36,069 nucleotides of DNA from Blastococcus atacamensis (GTDB lineage: Bacteria > Actinomycetota > Actinomycetes > Mycobacteriales > Geodermatophilaceae). Of this stretch, positions 9,039 to 19,689 are shown piece after piece. Positions within the stretch are counted from its first letter, which is position 1, and each line of letters starts with the position of its first letter. The notes beneath the pieces were generated by a model. The model did not search any database. It saw only the letters and a program-made list of their open reading frames with translations, and was not told the DNA's origin. A program made the position numbers and the translations under genes. The DNA lies in assembly GCF_002938425.1 (NCBI RefSeq), contig NZ_POQU01000034.1, positions 1 through 36,069 of the forward strand, read 5' to 3'.

Positions 9039-9041
9039 CGC

Positions 9042-9803
9042 TCAGCTCCCGGTGAGCTTCCGGACCACCGACAGCGGCAGGAGGCGCAGCAGCCCGGCGA
9101 CCGGCCGCCACGGGAGCTCCGGCACGTAGCCGCGCACCGGCTCCCGCTCGATCACCTCGGTGAGCGCCTTCACGCCCTTGTCCAGGCCCACGGTGAGCGG
9201 GCCGCGACGACCGACGTTGATGTCGGTGGCGATGTAGCCGGGCAGGATCGTCGAGACGACGATCTGCGAGCCGTAGACGTCGGAGCGGATGCCCTCGGCC
9301 AGCGAGTTGAGCGCCGCCTTGCTCGCGCCGTACGCCGTCCGGGTGCCGGGCATGCCGCGCACCGAGGCGACCGAGGAGATCAGCACCAGGTGCCCCATCC
9401 CCTGGGAGCGGAACAGCTCCATCGCGGCCTCGCACTGCGCGTGGGAGCCCAGGACGTTCGTCAGCAGCACGGCGCGGTTTTCCGCCGCGGACCCGGTGCC
9501 GATCGAGCCGCCCTTGCCGATGCCCGCGTTGACGATCACGCGATCCAGGCCACCGAGCCGGTCGGCGAGCCGGGGCAGCACCGTGGCGACCGACCCGGGG
9601 TCGTCGACGTCCATCGCGGCGACCTCGACCCGGATGCCCGGGTGCGCGGCGAGCAGCTCCTCGCGGAGGCTCTCCAGCCGGTCGACCCGGCGGGCGCACA
9701 GCGCGAGGTCGCGCCCCATGTCGGCGAACCGGCGGGCCATGCCCTCGCCGAGGCCGGCGCTGGCACCGGAGACGAAGATGCGCTGACGAGTGGGGTGCGG
9801 CAC
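9042..9803 (-). CDS. Short-chain dehydrogenase/reductase (SDR)
   Basis: A classical SDR oxidoreductase, 253 residues, binding NAD(P) in a Rossmann fold. The cofactor motif is VSGASAGLGEGMARRFADMG; CARRVDRLE follows strand 2 with two Arg residues, which favours NADP. NAGIG is the conserved mid-sheet motif. The catalytic Ser is in LISSVASVRGMPG and the Tyr-x-x-x-Lys pair in AYGASKAALNSLAEG. LPGYIATDIN follows, where the family has PG-x-x-x-T. The C-terminal 25 residues (RPVAGLLRLLPLSVVRKLTG) form an amphipathic tail often seen in membrane-associated SDRs. I chose the GTG at 9803, since it begins just before the first strand. The substrate is not evident from sequence. Confidence 0.93.
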   Translation of the reverse strand: MPHPTRQRIFVSGASAGLGEGMARRFADMGRDLALCARRVDRLESLREELLAAHPGIRVEVAAMDVDDPGSVATVLPRLADRLGGLDRVIVNAGIGKGGSIGTGSAAENRAVLLTNVLGSHAQCEAAMELFRSQGMGHLVLISSVASVRGMPGTRTAYGASKAALNSLAEGIRSDVYGSQIVVSTILPGYIATDINVGRRGPLTVGLDKGVKALTEVIEREPVRGYVPELPWRPVAGLLRLLPLSVVRKLTGS

Positions 9804-9876
9804 ACCGACAGCATGCCGCCCCCCACCGTCACGTCGTGGAACGGCCCCGCCGGGAGGGATGCACCGGGGTCCTCCC

Positions 9877-10542
9877 TCAGCGGGAGCGGGTGAGCTCCAG
9901 GGCGTCGGCGGGCACCGAGTCCATGTCCGGGCCGGTCGAGCGGGTGCGCTTGAGCTCCCAGAAGTCCGGGAGGTTGGCCAGCAGGACGGCCCCGTCGAAC
10001 GCCTTGCCGGCGTCCTCACCGGTGGGCACCTTGCTGATGACCGGGCCGAAGAACGCGACGCCGTCGATGTGCATGACGGGAGTGCCGACGTCGTCGCCGA
10101 CCGGGTCCATCCCCGCGTGGTGGCTCTTCTCCAGCGCTTCGTCGTACTCGGTGGACTCGGCGGCATCGGCCAGCGACGCCGGGAGCCCGACGCGCTCGAG
10201 TGCCGGCGCGATGAGCTCGTCGAGCTCCAGCTGCTCGTGGTGCCGGAGGGTGCCCATGGCGGTGTAGAGGTCACCGAGCACCTCGTCGCCGTGCTGCTGG
10301 GCGGCGGCGACGGCCACGCGGACCGGGCCGATCGCCTTCTTCATCATCTCCTGGTAGTCCTCGGGCAGGTCCCGCCCGCGGTTGAGCACCGCCAGCGACA
10401 TGACGTGCCAGTGGAGGTCGATCTCGCGGACCTTGGCCGCCTCGAGCACCCAGCGGCTGGTGAGCCAGGCCCACGGGCACAGCGGGTCGAACCAGAAATC
10501 GACGCGGGCCTTCGTGGGGGCGCTCTGCACTGCCTCGGTCAT
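9877..10542 (-). CDS. Rv2466c-family thioredoxin-fold protein (mycothiol-dependent nitroreductase homologue), CPWA variant
   Basis: A DsbA-like thioredoxin-fold protein of 221 residues. The family member Rv2466c of M. tuberculosis uses mycothiol to reduce nitro-compounds and is induced by thiol stress through SigH. The sequence matches that family along its length: FWFDPLCPW near residue 16-24, [32 protein letters not shown] and [13 protein letters not shown], the last bearing the cis-Pro loop. The active-site motif here is Cys22-Pro-Trp-Ala, so the second Cys of a CxxC pair is missing and the chemistry would be monothiol. GAGGAG stands 5 nt before the ATG. The gene is divergent from pepN across 123 bp, as in mycobacteria. 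A SigH/SigR-like promoter candidate lies in that gap. Confidence 0.92.
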   Translation of the reverse strand: MTEAVQSAPTKARVDFWFDPLCPWAWLTSRWVLEAAKVREIDLHWHVMSLAVLNRGRDLPEDYQEMMKKAIGPVRVAVAAAQQHGDEVLGDLYTAMGTLRHHEQLELDELIAPALERVGLPASLADAAESTEYDEALEKSHHAGMDPVGDDVGTPVMHIDGVAFFGPVISKVPTGEDAGKAFDGAVLLANLPDFWELKRTRSTGPDMDSVPADALELTRSR

Positions 10543-10599
10543 CCGTACTCCTCGCTCAATGGCCGGGCACCTGAGCGCCCGACGTCGTCTGGTGGCTGG

Positions 10600-10626
10600 C
10601 AAGGCGTGGCGCACCACGGTTGTTCC
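10600..10626 (-). promoter_or_regulatory. Candidate SigH/SigR-type promoter of the nitroreductase-like gene
   Basis: On the minus strand GGAAC (10622-10626) is followed 18 bp later by CTTG (10600-10603). The SigR/SigH consensus is GGAAT or GGAAC, 18-19 bp, then GTTG, so one base of the -10 element differs. The start codon is about 58 nt downstream. The M. tuberculosis homologue is known as a SigH target, which supports the guess. Confidence 0.35.
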
Positions 10627-10665
10627 CCTGCGCGGACCCGCGCCACCCCGTGAAAAGCTGCGCGA

Positions 10666-13227
<2,562 letters not shown>

Positions 13228-13238
13228 GCCGCGAGGAC

Positions 13239-13278
13239 GACGGAGCCCCCTCCACCGGCTGGTGGAGGGGGCTCCGTC
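13239..13278. terminator. Perfect 18-bp hairpin after pepN
   Basis: An 18-bp uninterrupted stem (core GGAGCCCCCTCC with its complement) closes on a GGCT tetraloop, 12 nt past the pepN stop. No T-run follows. Stem strength and position make this the pepN terminator. Confidence 0.85.
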
Positions 13279-13297
13279 ATGTCTTCCCGGCCGCCGC

Positions 13298-13326
13298 CCT
13301 GTTGATCAGGTGACCTGATCAACAGG
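13298..13326. repeat. 29-bp palindrome, copy 1 of GATCAGGTGACCTGATC
   Basis: Two 14-base arms, CCTGTTGATCAGGT and its complement, flank a single central G. As RNA it would be a 13-bp stem with a TGA triloop. The inner 17 bases recur at 13367, exactly 63 bp downstream. It may be an operator, a dispersed palindromic element or part of a termination region. Confidence 0.85.
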
Positions 13327-13361
13327 GGTCCTACCTCACGGTCGACCGCGAGGCAGGACCC
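13326..13361. repeat. Imperfect hairpin between the two palindrome copies
   Basis: Arms GGGTCCTACCTC (13326-13337) and GAGGCAGGACCC (13350-13361) pair with one A-C mismatch. The loop holds the perfect palindrome CGGTCGACCG (13339-13348), so the stem can extend almost to the tip. Confidence 0.7.
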
Positions 13362-13366
13362 GGAAC

Positions 13367-13383
13367 GATCAGGTGACCTGATC
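13367..13383. repeat. 17-bp palindrome, copy 2 of GATCAGGTGACCTGATC
   Basis: Same core as copy 1, and identical for four further bases on the right (AACA). The left flank differs, so only the 17-bp core is palindromic here. The 63-bp offset equals six helical turns, which would put both copies on one face of the DNA. Confidence 0.85.
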
Positions 13384-13411
13384 AACAAGGCGAGCAGGGG
13401 GACGCACGAAA

Positions 13412-13438
13412 GCGCCGCTCCCCTACCGGGGGCGGCGC
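13412..13438. terminator. Hairpin at the end of the DUF5130 gene
   Basis: Stem GCGCCGC plus CCCC pairs with GGGG plus GCGGCGC across a TACC loop, with one bulged T. It lies 14 bp beyond the stop of the minus-strand DUF5130 gene, where the next minus-strand bases read TTTCGTGCG. It probably terminates that gene. Confidence 0.7.
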
Positions 13439-13451
13439 CTTCGTGGTGGCC

Positions 13452-13913
13452 TCAGTGGCGCAGGGACGCCGGGTGGCCGGCCTGGTCCGAGAGCTGGCGC
13501 AGACCGTTCACGATGCCGCCGACCAGGTCGCCGTTGGCGAACGAGCTCGTCATCGAGAGCACTGCGAGCGCACAGGCGCGGTCGGGCAGCCGGCGGGCGG
13601 AGGAGGCGCCGGTGACGACCTCGACCACGCGCTGCCCCGGCGAGACTGCGATCAGCACCGCGTCGGCGGGGTTCGCGCCGGAGCGGGCGTGCAGCTCCTC
13701 GGCGTGCGCCCGGGTGGGCGTGCGCAGCTCACCCACGTAGAGCGTGAAGCGCAGGCCGGTCTCCCGGGAGGACATGGTCAGCGCCTCGTCGAGGCGGGCC
13801 AGCTCCTTGTAGCTGAAGACCTGGTCGGCCGCCGAGCCACCCTGGTCCGTGCGGGCCGCGCCGGTCGTGGCCGTGGCGGTGTCGTGGGAGTCAACTTCAA
13901 GCGCGCGGGTCAT
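13452..13913 (-). CDS. DUF5130 family protein (TPM-like domain)
   Basis: A 153-residue soluble protein matching the DUF5130/TPM-like family, the counterpart of M. tuberculosis Rv2468c, which also faces pepN. After a disordered N-terminus of about 30 residues it has FSYKELARLDEALTMSSRET, then the strand-rich core LRFTLYVGELRTPTRAHAEE, DAVLIAVSPGQRVVEVVTG and the closing helix FANGDLVGGIVNGLRQLSDQ. This order of elements is that of TPM domains, some of which are phosphatases or chaperone-like factors; the role of this branch is not known. GGAG stands 7 nt before the ATG. The downstream ctaJ gene is transcribed the same way but lies upstream of it by 54 bp, so the two may be co-transcribed. Confidence 0.85.
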   Translation of the reverse strand: MTRALEVDSHDTATATTGAARTDQGGSAADQVFSYKELARLDEALTMSSRETGLRFTLYVGELRTPTRAHAEELHARSGANPADAVLIAVSPGQRVVEVVTGASSARRLPDRACALAVLSMTSSFANGDLVGGIVNGLRQLSDQAGHPASLRH

Positions 13914-13967
13914 CGCCGGTCTCCGGGAGTGTTCGTCAGGACGTCGGAAAGGGTCACCGGAGCACCG

Positions 13968-14351
13968 TCACCAGGTGCCGCGGGCGCCGCCGAGCGGGCC
14001 GGCGGGCTGAGGGGCGTGCGCAGTGGCCCCCTGCGACCGACCGGCCGCGGGACCGGCTGAGTCACCGGTGTCGGTGTTGCGCTCCGCAGGCTGCTCCGGG
14101 TACATGGAGGAGCCGAGCGCGGCCGTGCCGCTGCTGCCGGGCACCGCGGCCGGGCCGTGCGCCGGGGCGGGGTCGTGGCCGCCGGTGTGCGCCGGGTGCG
14201 GCTCGAACCAGATCGGCGCGTAGTCCCAGGCCTGACCCGGCTTGTAGCGCGGACGCCGGTCGGCGCCGGGCTTGAGGGTCAGCACCGCGAGGACGACGAC
14301 GATGGCCAGCGGGATGCCCGCGAACACGAGGAGGGCTTCGGCGACGTTCAC
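13968..14351 (-). CDS. ctaJ: Cytochrome aa3 oxidase subunit CtaJ
   Basis: A small accessory subunit of the actinobacterial cytochrome aa3 oxidase, first seen in structures of the mycobacterial bcc-aa3 supercomplex. It has one N-terminal transmembrane helix (about residues 4-25, EALLVFAGIPLAIVVVLAVL), then the diagnostic short stretch RRPRYKPGQAWDYAPIWFEP, and a long flexible tail rich in Pro, Ala and Gly. The tail carries no recognisable domain. I chose the GTG at 14351 because TAAGTT lies exactly 7 nt before it, in the leaderless layout seen at several other genes here; a TTG at 14360 would overlap that box. The other oxidase genes are not in the window. The same gene lies beside pepN and the DUF5130 gene in mycobacteria, as I recall. 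Confidence 0.84.
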   Translation of the reverse strand: MNVAEALLVFAGIPLAIVVVLAVLTLKPGADRRPRYKPGQAWDYAPIWFEPHPAHTGGHDPAPAHGPAAVPGSSGTAALGSSMYPEQPAERNTDTGDSAGPAAGRSQGATAHAPQPAGPLGGARGTW

Positions 14352-14358
14352 GGGGGAC

Positions 14359-14364
14359 AACTTA
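14359..14364 (-). promoter_or_regulatory. -10 box TAAGTT of ctaJ (leaderless)
   Basis: TAAGTT on the minus strand ends 7 nt before the GTG of ctaJ. There is no Shine-Dalgarno sequence in between, so transcription would start at or next to the start codon. Confidence 0.55.
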
Positions 14365-14381
14365 CCGGTGACGCGCCCGGT

Positions 14382-15815
14382 TCACCGGCTCGCCGTCCAG
14401 ACGGCGGGGCGTCGTCCCGCCCACGGCCGGGCGGCCTCCAGCTGGGCCGACAGCGCGACCAGCGTCGCCTCGTCCGCCGGCCGCCCCACGAGCATGGTCC
14501 CGACCGGCAGGTCGTCCGGGGTCCAGTGCAGCGGCACGCTGACCGCTGGTTGCCCGGTGACGTTGAACAGCGCGGTGAACGCGGCGTAGCGCTTCTGCCG
14601 CTCGAAGTCCGGGCCGCCCTCGCCGTCGGCACCGAACCAGCCGATCGGCCGCGGGGTCATGGTGAGCACCGGCGCGAGCAGGATGTCGAAGCCGGCGGTC
14701 GCGCGGAGGAACTGCCGGGAGAAGACGCGCAGGGCGAACATCGCCTCCATGGCGTCCCGGGCCGACAGCGCCAGCCCGCGGCCCTGCATCCAGCGGGTGA
14801 GCGGCTGAAGCCGGTCGCCCCGCCCCGGCGGCACGGGCAGCGTGGTCGCGCTCAGCGCCCACACCCGCTCGAAGGAGGGCAGCACCGCGGGGTCCAGCAG
14901 CCCGTGGGGAACGTCCTCGACGGTGTGCCCGAGCGACTCGAGCAGGCGGCCGGCGTCGTCGAAGGCGGCGGCGACCTCGGGTTCCAGCTCGACGCCGGGC
15001 ATGGCCGACTCGGTGTACCGCCCGATCCGCAGCCGCCCGGGCTCGCGGTCGGCGTGGCCGAGGAAGGTCTCCCCCGGCGGCAGGGGCGGCGCCCAGAACG
15101 GGTCGCCGATCTCCGGGCCGGCCATCGCGTCCAGCATCGCCGCCGCGTCGCGCACGGTGCGGGCGAGCGGTCCGCTGGTGCCCAGGCCGGTCACCTCGCT
15201 GCCGTAGGGGGCGTTGCTGATGCGGCCGCGCGTGGGCTTGATCCCGAACAGCCCGTTGACGCTGGCGGGGATGCGGATCGAGCCGCCGCCGTCGCTGCCC
15301 TGGGCGAAGGGCACGAACCCGGCCGCCACGGCCACCGCCGCTCCCCCGCTGGAGCCGCCGGCCAGCCGGGTGGGATCCCAGACGCACCGGGCCGGCCCGA
15401 CCAGGTCGTTGTCGGTGTAGCAGGGAAAGCCGAACTCGGGGGTGTTCGTCTTGCCCAGGCTGATCGTCCCGGCGTCGGCCAACCGGGTGACGACGGCGTC
15501 GTCCACCTGCGGCACGAAGTCGGCCAGGGCCGCGGAGCCGAACGTCGTCCGGACACCGGCGGTGTTGTTCAGGTCCTTGATCGCGGTCGGGACGCCGAGC
15601 AGGGGCGGCAGCTCCCCGCCCGCCCGCACCCGGGCCTCGGCCGCGGCGGCCTGGGCCCGCGCGCGCTCGGGCGTGACGGTGATGAACGCGCCGAGACCGG
15701 CGTCGTGCTGCTCGATCCGGGCCAGCGCGGAGTCGACCAGCTCGGTCGGGCTGACCTCCTTCGCGCGGACGGCGGCGGCCTGCTCGAGCGCGGTCAGGTC
15801 GTGCAACTGGGTCAC
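14382..15815 (-). CDS. Amidase (amidase-signature family)
   Basis: A hydrolase of carboxamide bonds with the Ser-cisSer-Lys triad; 477 residues, as usual. The Lys is in GVPTAIKDLNNTAG (about residue 75). The GGSSGGAAVAVAAG motif holds the cis-Ser, and GSDGGGSIRIPASVNGLFG holds the nucleophile Ser. The C-terminal third (LPVPPGRGDRLQPLTRWMQG onward) is the variable substrate-binding part, with VLTMTPRPIGWF and FTALFNVTGQPAVSVPLHW typical of aryl-acylamidase-like and 6-aminohexanoate hydrolase-like members. It is not GatA, as no gatB or gatC is nearby. The start is a GTG with TAGCGT 8 nt upstream and no ribosome-binding site. The natural substrate is unknown. The gene sits between ctaJ and the HNH gene, two conserved backbone genes, and so looks inserted. 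Confidence 0.93.
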   Translation of the reverse strand: MTQLHDLTALEQAAAVRAKEVSPTELVDSALARIEQHDAGLGAFITVTPERARAQAAAAEARVRAGGELPPLLGVPTAIKDLNNTAGVRTTFGSAALADFVPQVDDAVVTRLADAGTISLGKTNTPEFGFPCYTDNDLVGPARCVWDPTRLAGGSSGGAAVAVAAGFVPFAQGSDGGGSIRIPASVNGLFGIKPTRGRISNAPYGSEVTGLGTSGPLARTVRDAAAMLDAMAGPEIGDPFWAPPLPPGETFLGHADREPGRLRIGRYTESAMPGVELEPEVAAAFDDAGRLLESLGHTVEDVPHGLLDPAVLPSFERVWALSATTLPVPPGRGDRLQPLTRWMQGRGLALSARDAMEAMFALRVFSRQFLRATAGFDILLAPVLTMTPRPIGWFGADGEGGPDFERQKRYAAFTALFNVTGQPAVSVPLHWTPDDLPVGTMLVGRPADEATLVALSAQLEAARPWAGRRPAVWTASR

Positions 15816-15823
15816 GGATCAGC

Positions 15824-15829
15824 ACGCTA
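15824..15829 (-). promoter_or_regulatory. -10 box TAGCGT of the amidase gene
   Basis: TAGCGT on the minus strand ends 8 nt before the GTG start of the amidase. It fits the TANNNT form and the leaderless layout of other genes in the window. Confidence 0.5.
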
Positions 15830-15898
15830 GCCGGAGGCGCCCGGCTCTGACGCTCACCCGGGCCTCCGTGACCGCGGGACCGGAGCGCGGTCATCCCG

Positions 15899-16468
15899 TC
15901 AGCCGTTCACCCTCAGACTGAGCATCTTGTCCGTGCTGAACATGCCTGCGATGGGATCACTCGATGGCTCCACGTCGAGAACCACCCGGCCGCCGGCAGG
16001 CACGTCGACGTCGATGGAGGGGCTTCCCGTCCAGTCGATCCTGGCAACCACCGTGTGCGGCCCCGGGGTGACCGTCGTCCGCAGCGTCGCACCCCGCTTG
16101 ACGGCCCCGACCCTGCGCCCGTCGATCAGGATCCAGTAGCGCCTCAACAGGGCGAAGTAGTAGCCCGTCGGGCGTTCGACGACGATCTCCCCGGCGCTCG
16201 GACCGGGGGCGCTGGGGGCTCCGAGGTCGGCGGAGCCCGGAACTCGACCCCCGGTGGCCTCTGCCGTCTGGCGTTCGGCGTCCCGCTTGGCACGCAGGCG
16301 TGTGGTCTGCGTGAACAGGTAGTAGGACGGGATCTGCAGCGCGGCCAGGACCAGGAAGATGACGCCCAGCACGGCATCACCGATGGCAGCCCACCAGAGG
16401 ATGCCGAACGAGGCGCAGGCCACCGCGCAACCGCCGCAGAGCAGCGCGAAAACCCGCTGATGCCTCAT
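15899..16468 (-). CDS. Two-helix membrane protein with C-terminal PEGA-like beta domain
   Basis: A 189-residue membrane protein of unknown function. Two hydrophobic helices come first: VFALLCGGCAVACASFGILW and AVLGVIFLVLAALQIPSYYL. A charged linker (RLRAKRDAERQTAEATGG) leads to a disordered Gly/Pro/Ser region. The last 90 residues are beta-rich: YWILIDGRRVGAVKRGATLR, TVTPGPHTVVARIDW, DVDVPAGGRVVLDVEP. The pattern of a short motif on a nucleotide-free surface, with G-x-H-x-V before an aromatic strand, resembles PEGA domains that bind surface sugars or proteins. The ATG at 16468 begins just before the first helix; a GTG at 16477 would add three residues. No homologue with known role comes to mind. 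It is transcribed in the same direction as the HNH gene, 177 bp downstream of it. Confidence 0.72.
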   Translation of the reverse strand: MRHQRVFALLCGGCAVACASFGILWWAAIGDAVLGVIFLVLAALQIPSYYLFTQTTRLRAKRDAERQTAEATGGRVPGSADLGAPSAPGPSAGEIVVERPTGYYFALLRRYWILIDGRRVGAVKRGATLRTTVTPGPHTVVARIDWTGSPSIDVDVPAGGRVVLDVEPSSDPIAGMFSTDKMLSLRVNG

Positions 16469-16645
16469 CGCCCGCACCGTGTCGACATGCGGCAGGACCG
16501 TACGTCGGCCGCACGTCCCTGTCCGGCCCCGACCAGGGGTTCCACCCATCGGGCGACCGCCTGCCCGACGCCCGCCCACCACTGCGGCCGGTGAGCCCCG
16601 GCTCGTGGGCGGGAGCTCGCGAGGAACGAGGAGGACGGGGTCCTT

Positions 16646-17251
16646 TCAGGCGCTCACGCTCTCCGGGACGCCCAGCCACGCCCGCCAGCGCGGGTCGACG
16701 GTGCGCGCTCCGAGCAGCCGCCAGGCCGCACCGCTCGGGGTGCGCGGCGGATGCGGCAGTTTCCAGCCGAGCTCGGCCAGCGACCGGTCGGCCTTGGTGT
16801 GGTTGCAGCGGCGGCAGGCGGCCACCACGTTGTCCCAGGTGTGCGTGCCCCCGCGGCTGCGCGGGACCACGTGGTCGATGCTCGTGGCCGAGCCCCCGCA
16901 GTAGACGCAGGTCTGCGCGTCGCGGGTGAAGACGGCCCGGCGCGACAGCGGCACCGATGCCGGGTAGGGCACCCGCACGTAACGGGTCAGCCGGGCGACG
17001 ACGGGCACGGGCAGGCTCACGGTCTCGGAATGCACCACGTCGGCGGTGACGTCGACGGATTCGGCCTTGGCCGCCAGGACGAGGACGATGGCTCGCCGGC
17101 TGGACACGACGCACAGCGGCTCGTAGGTCGCGTTGAGCAGCAACGTGGCCGACGTCGTGGCCGTCGAGGGCAGGGGGACGAGCGGCGGGACGGGGTCGCG
17201 ACGCGGGCCTGGATGACCCGCCGACGTCGACTCGGGCGCGGAACGCGGCAC
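16646..17251 (-). CDS. HNH endonuclease family protein (Rv2469c-like)
   Basis: A 201-residue protein with an HNH nuclease domain held by a zinc ribbon. Cys115-x-x-Cys118 and Cys146-x-x-Cys149 bind the structural zinc. The nuclease core is IDHVVPRSRGGTHTWDNVVA, with Asp126-His127 and the later Asn. The preceding part, LLNATYEPLCVVSSRRAIVL, is a conserved N-terminal element found in this actinobacterial family, which does not belong to mobile introns and stands alone on the chromosome. Full complementarity of GGAGGTGAT to the 16S tail, 2 nt before the GTG, gives the strongest ribosome-binding site in the window. In M. tuberculosis the homologue Rv2469c lies between the DUF5130 gene and glbO. 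Its biological role is unknown. Confidence 0.92.
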   Translation of the reverse strand: MPRSAPESTSAGHPGPRRDPVPPLVPLPSTATTSATLLLNATYEPLCVVSSRRAIVLVLAAKAESVDVTADVVHSETVSLPVPVVARLTRYVRVPYPASVPLSRRAVFTRDAQTCVYCGGSATSIDHVVPRSRGGTHTWDNVVAACRRCNHTKADRSLAELGWKLPHPPRTPSGAAWRLLGARTVDPRWRAWLGVPESVSA

Positions 17252-17393
17252 GGATCACCTCCGGACGCCCCGGACCACCGGGTGCTGCGCGACCCGCGGG
17301 CAGCCCCATTCTGACCCGGCGGGTGCCCATCGGCGCAGTGGAATTTCGCGGGATGCGCCCGGACGGGCCCGGGAGGGTGTCCCCGGCGGCGAC

Positions 17394-17399
17394 TAGCGT
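17394..17399 (+). promoter_or_regulatory. -10 box TAGCGT of the S9 peptidase gene
   Basis: TAGCGT ends 7 nt before the ATG at 17407, with no ribosome-binding site between. This is the leaderless layout also seen before bioY, ctaJ and the phosphatase-like gene. Confidence 0.55.
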
Positions 17400-17406
17400 G
17401 CCGGGA

Positions 17407-19476
17407 ATGCGCTACCCGGACGCCCCGCGGCTGGACATCGTCGAGGACCTCCACGGTTCCCGCGTCGCCGATCCCTACCGCTGGCTGGAGGACCCCGCCG
17501 ACCCCCGCACCCAGGAGTGGTCGGCGGCCCAGGAGGCGATCGCCGCGGAGGTGCTCGCCGAGCTGCCGCTGCGTGCCCGGTTCGCCGAGCGCCTCGAGCA
17601 GCTGGTGCACGCCGGCGCTGTCGGGCTCCCGGTGTGGCGCGGGGAGCGTGCCTTCTCCACCCGCCGCGACCCCGGCCAGGAGCACGCCGTCCTGCGGGTC
17701 CGCGAGGCCGACGGCACGGTCCGTGTGCTGGTCGACCCCATGGAGCTGGGCCCAGAGGGGACGACGACGCTCGACGCGTGGTCGCCGTCCTGGGAGGGCG
17801 ACCGGCTGGCCTACCAGATCAGCAGCGGCGGCGACGAGGAGTCGAAGCTGTTCGTCCTCGACGTCGCCACCGGCGAGGTCCTCGACGGCCCCGTGGACCG
17901 GTGCCGCTACTCCCCCGTCGGCTGGCTGCCCGGTGGCGAGGAGCTCTTCTACGTCCGCCGGCTGGCCCCCGACCAGGTGCCGGCCGGCGAGGAGCAGTAC
18001 CACCGCCGCGTGTGGCGGCACCGGGTCGGCGGCGACCCGGCCGACGACGTGCTCGTGCACGGCGAGGGTCTCGACCCCACCAACTACTACGGCGTGCGCA
18101 CCAGCTCCGACGGCCGCTGGCTGGTCGTCTCCGCCTCGGCCGGCACGGCGCCGCGCGACGACGTCTGGCTGGCCGACCTCGCCGGCGACGCCGTGCTGCG
18201 CGACCTGCAGATCGGGGTCGACGCCCAGACCGCCGCCTGGGTGGCCCGCGACGGCCGGCTCTGGCTGATGAGCGACCGCGACGCCCCGCGCTGGCGGCTC
18301 GCGGTGGCCGACCCCACCGATCCGGCGTCGTGGGCGCCCGAGGCGTGGACCGACGTCATCCCGCAGCAGGACGACGCCGTGCTCTCCGACATCGCGCTCG
18401 TCGACGGCCCGGACGGCACCCTGCAGGTGCTGGCAGTGCACGCCGTCGACGCGACCGACCGGCTGTCGCTGTGGGCGGCGGACGGCACCGGCAAGGTCGC
18501 CGACGTGCCGGCTCCGGGCGCGGGCAGCATCGCCGGGGTCAGCGCCCCGCACTCCGGCGGCACGACCGCGTGGGTGGGCTACACCGACTACGCCACCCCG
18601 CCGTCGGTCCTGCGCTGGAGCTCCGCCGAGCCCGCGACGCTCACCGCATGGGAGCAGGCGCCGGTCGCCGGCGAGGTGCCGGAGCTGACCGTCGTGGAGA
18701 CGCACGCGACCTCGCAGGACGGCACGCCGGTGCACCTGTTCGTCCTCTCCGGCACCGGGGCCCCGGACCGCCCGCGGCCGACCGTGCTCTACGGGTACGG
18801 CGGCTTCAACGTCTCCCTGACGCCGGCCTACTCGGCGCAGGCGCTGTCCTGGGTGGCGGCCGGCGGCGTATGGGTGGTCGCGAACCTGCGCGGCGGCTCC
18901 GAGCACGGCGAGGAGTGGCACCGCGCCGGCATGCGCGAGCGCAAGCAGAACGTGTTCGACGACTTCGCGGCGGCCGGGGAGCACCTGGTGGCGGAGGGCT
19001 GGACGACGCACGAGCAGCTGGCGGTCATGGGCGGCTCCAACGGCGGGCTGCTGGTCGGGGCCACGCTCACCCAGCGCCCCGACCTCGCCGCCGCCGTGGT
19101 CTGCAGCGCGCCGCTGCTGGACATGGTCCGGTACGAACAGTTCGGGCTGGGGCGCACCTGGAGCGACGAGTACGGCACCGCCGAGGACCCGGTGGAGCTC
19201 GGCTGGCTGCTCGGCTACTCGCCGTACCACGCCGTCCGCGAGGGCACGGCCTATCCGGCGACCCTCTTCACGACGTTCGGGTCCGACACCCGGGTCGATC
19301 CCCTGCACGGCCGCAAGCTCGCCGCCGCGCTCCAGCACGCCACGACGTCGGAGGCACCGATCGTGCTGCGCAACGAGACATCGGTGGGGCACGGCGCCCG
19401 GGCGGTCAGCCGGACGGTCGGGCTCGCCGCCGACCAGCTCGCCTTCCTCGCGGCGCACACCGGTCTCACTTCGTGA
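17407..19476 (+). CDS. Prolyl oligopeptidase family serine peptidase (S9A)
   Basis: A cytoplasmic serine peptidase that cuts short peptides after proline; 689 residues, the family norm. Residues 1-80 and 420-689 form the alpha/beta-hydrolase domain, and about 80-410 form the beta-propeller that restricts access to the site. The N-terminus shows [17 protein letters not shown], diagnostic for S9A. The catalytic Ser544 is in [20 protein letters not shown], Asp627 in SDTRVDP and His662 in SVGHGA. The oxyanion and specificity region is [20 protein letters not shown]. The ATG at 17407 was chosen over upstream ones because a TAGCGT box lies 7 nt before it and the family's first motif begins at once. 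It is divergent from the HNH gene (155 bp). Confidence 0.95.
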   Translation: MRYPDAPRLDIVEDLHGSRVADPYRWLEDPADPRTQEWSAAQEAIAAEVLAELPLRARFAERLEQLVHAGAVGLPVWRGERAFSTRRDPGQEHAVLRVREADGTVRVLVDPMELGPEGTTTLDAWSPSWEGDRLAYQISSGGDEESKLFVLDVATGEVLDGPVDRCRYSPVGWLPGGEELFYVRRLAPDQVPAGEEQYHRRVWRHRVGGDPADDVLVHGEGLDPTNYYGVRTSSDGRWLVVSASAGTAPRDDVWLADLAGDAVLRDLQIGVDAQTAAWVARDGRLWLMSDRDAPRWRLAVADPTDPASWAPEAWTDVIPQQDDAVLSDIALVDGPDGTLQVLAVHAVDATDRLSLWAADGTGKVADVPAPGAGSIAGVSAPHSGGTTAWVGYTDYATPPSVLRWSSAEPATLTAWEQAPVAGEVPELTVVETHATSQDGTPVHLFVLSGTGAPDRPRPTVLYGYGGFNVSLTPAYSAQALSWVAAGGVWVVANLRGGSEHGEEWHRAGMRERKQNVFDDFAAAGEHLVAEGWTTHEQLAVMGGSNGGLLVGATLTQRPDLAAAVVCSAPLLDMVRYEQFGLGRTWSDEYGTAEDPVELGWLLGYSPYHAVREGTAYPATLFTTFGSDTRVDPLHGRKLAAALQHATTSEAPIVLRNETSVGHGARAVSRTVGLAADQLAFLAAHTGLTS

Positions 19477-19689
19477 GATATCGGAACGTTCCCGGCCGGA
19501 CACGCGTCACCGGGCGCTGACGACGCCCTCCTGACCTGTCAGTATTTCGGTAATGACCGGATCACCCACCGTGCTCGCCGCTGACGACGGCCCGCCCCGC
19601 CTCGTGCCGCTGCTGGGCAGCGCCTCCGGCGTCGGGGCGGGGTCCCGCTGACCCCGGACGCGCGGCAGAGCGCCACCTCCGGGGAACCG

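Noticed and set aside
16646-17251. HNH gene as a homing endonuclease or defence nuclease
   Set aside because: It lies in the same place as the chromosomal HNH gene of mycobacteria, with no intron, intein, phage or restriction partner.
19553-19651. 32-codon reading frame upstream of the MFS gene
   Set aside because: It has an ATG in a relatively AT-rich spot and could be a leader peptide, but it has no ribosome-binding site, no recognisable sequence and does not overlap the next start.
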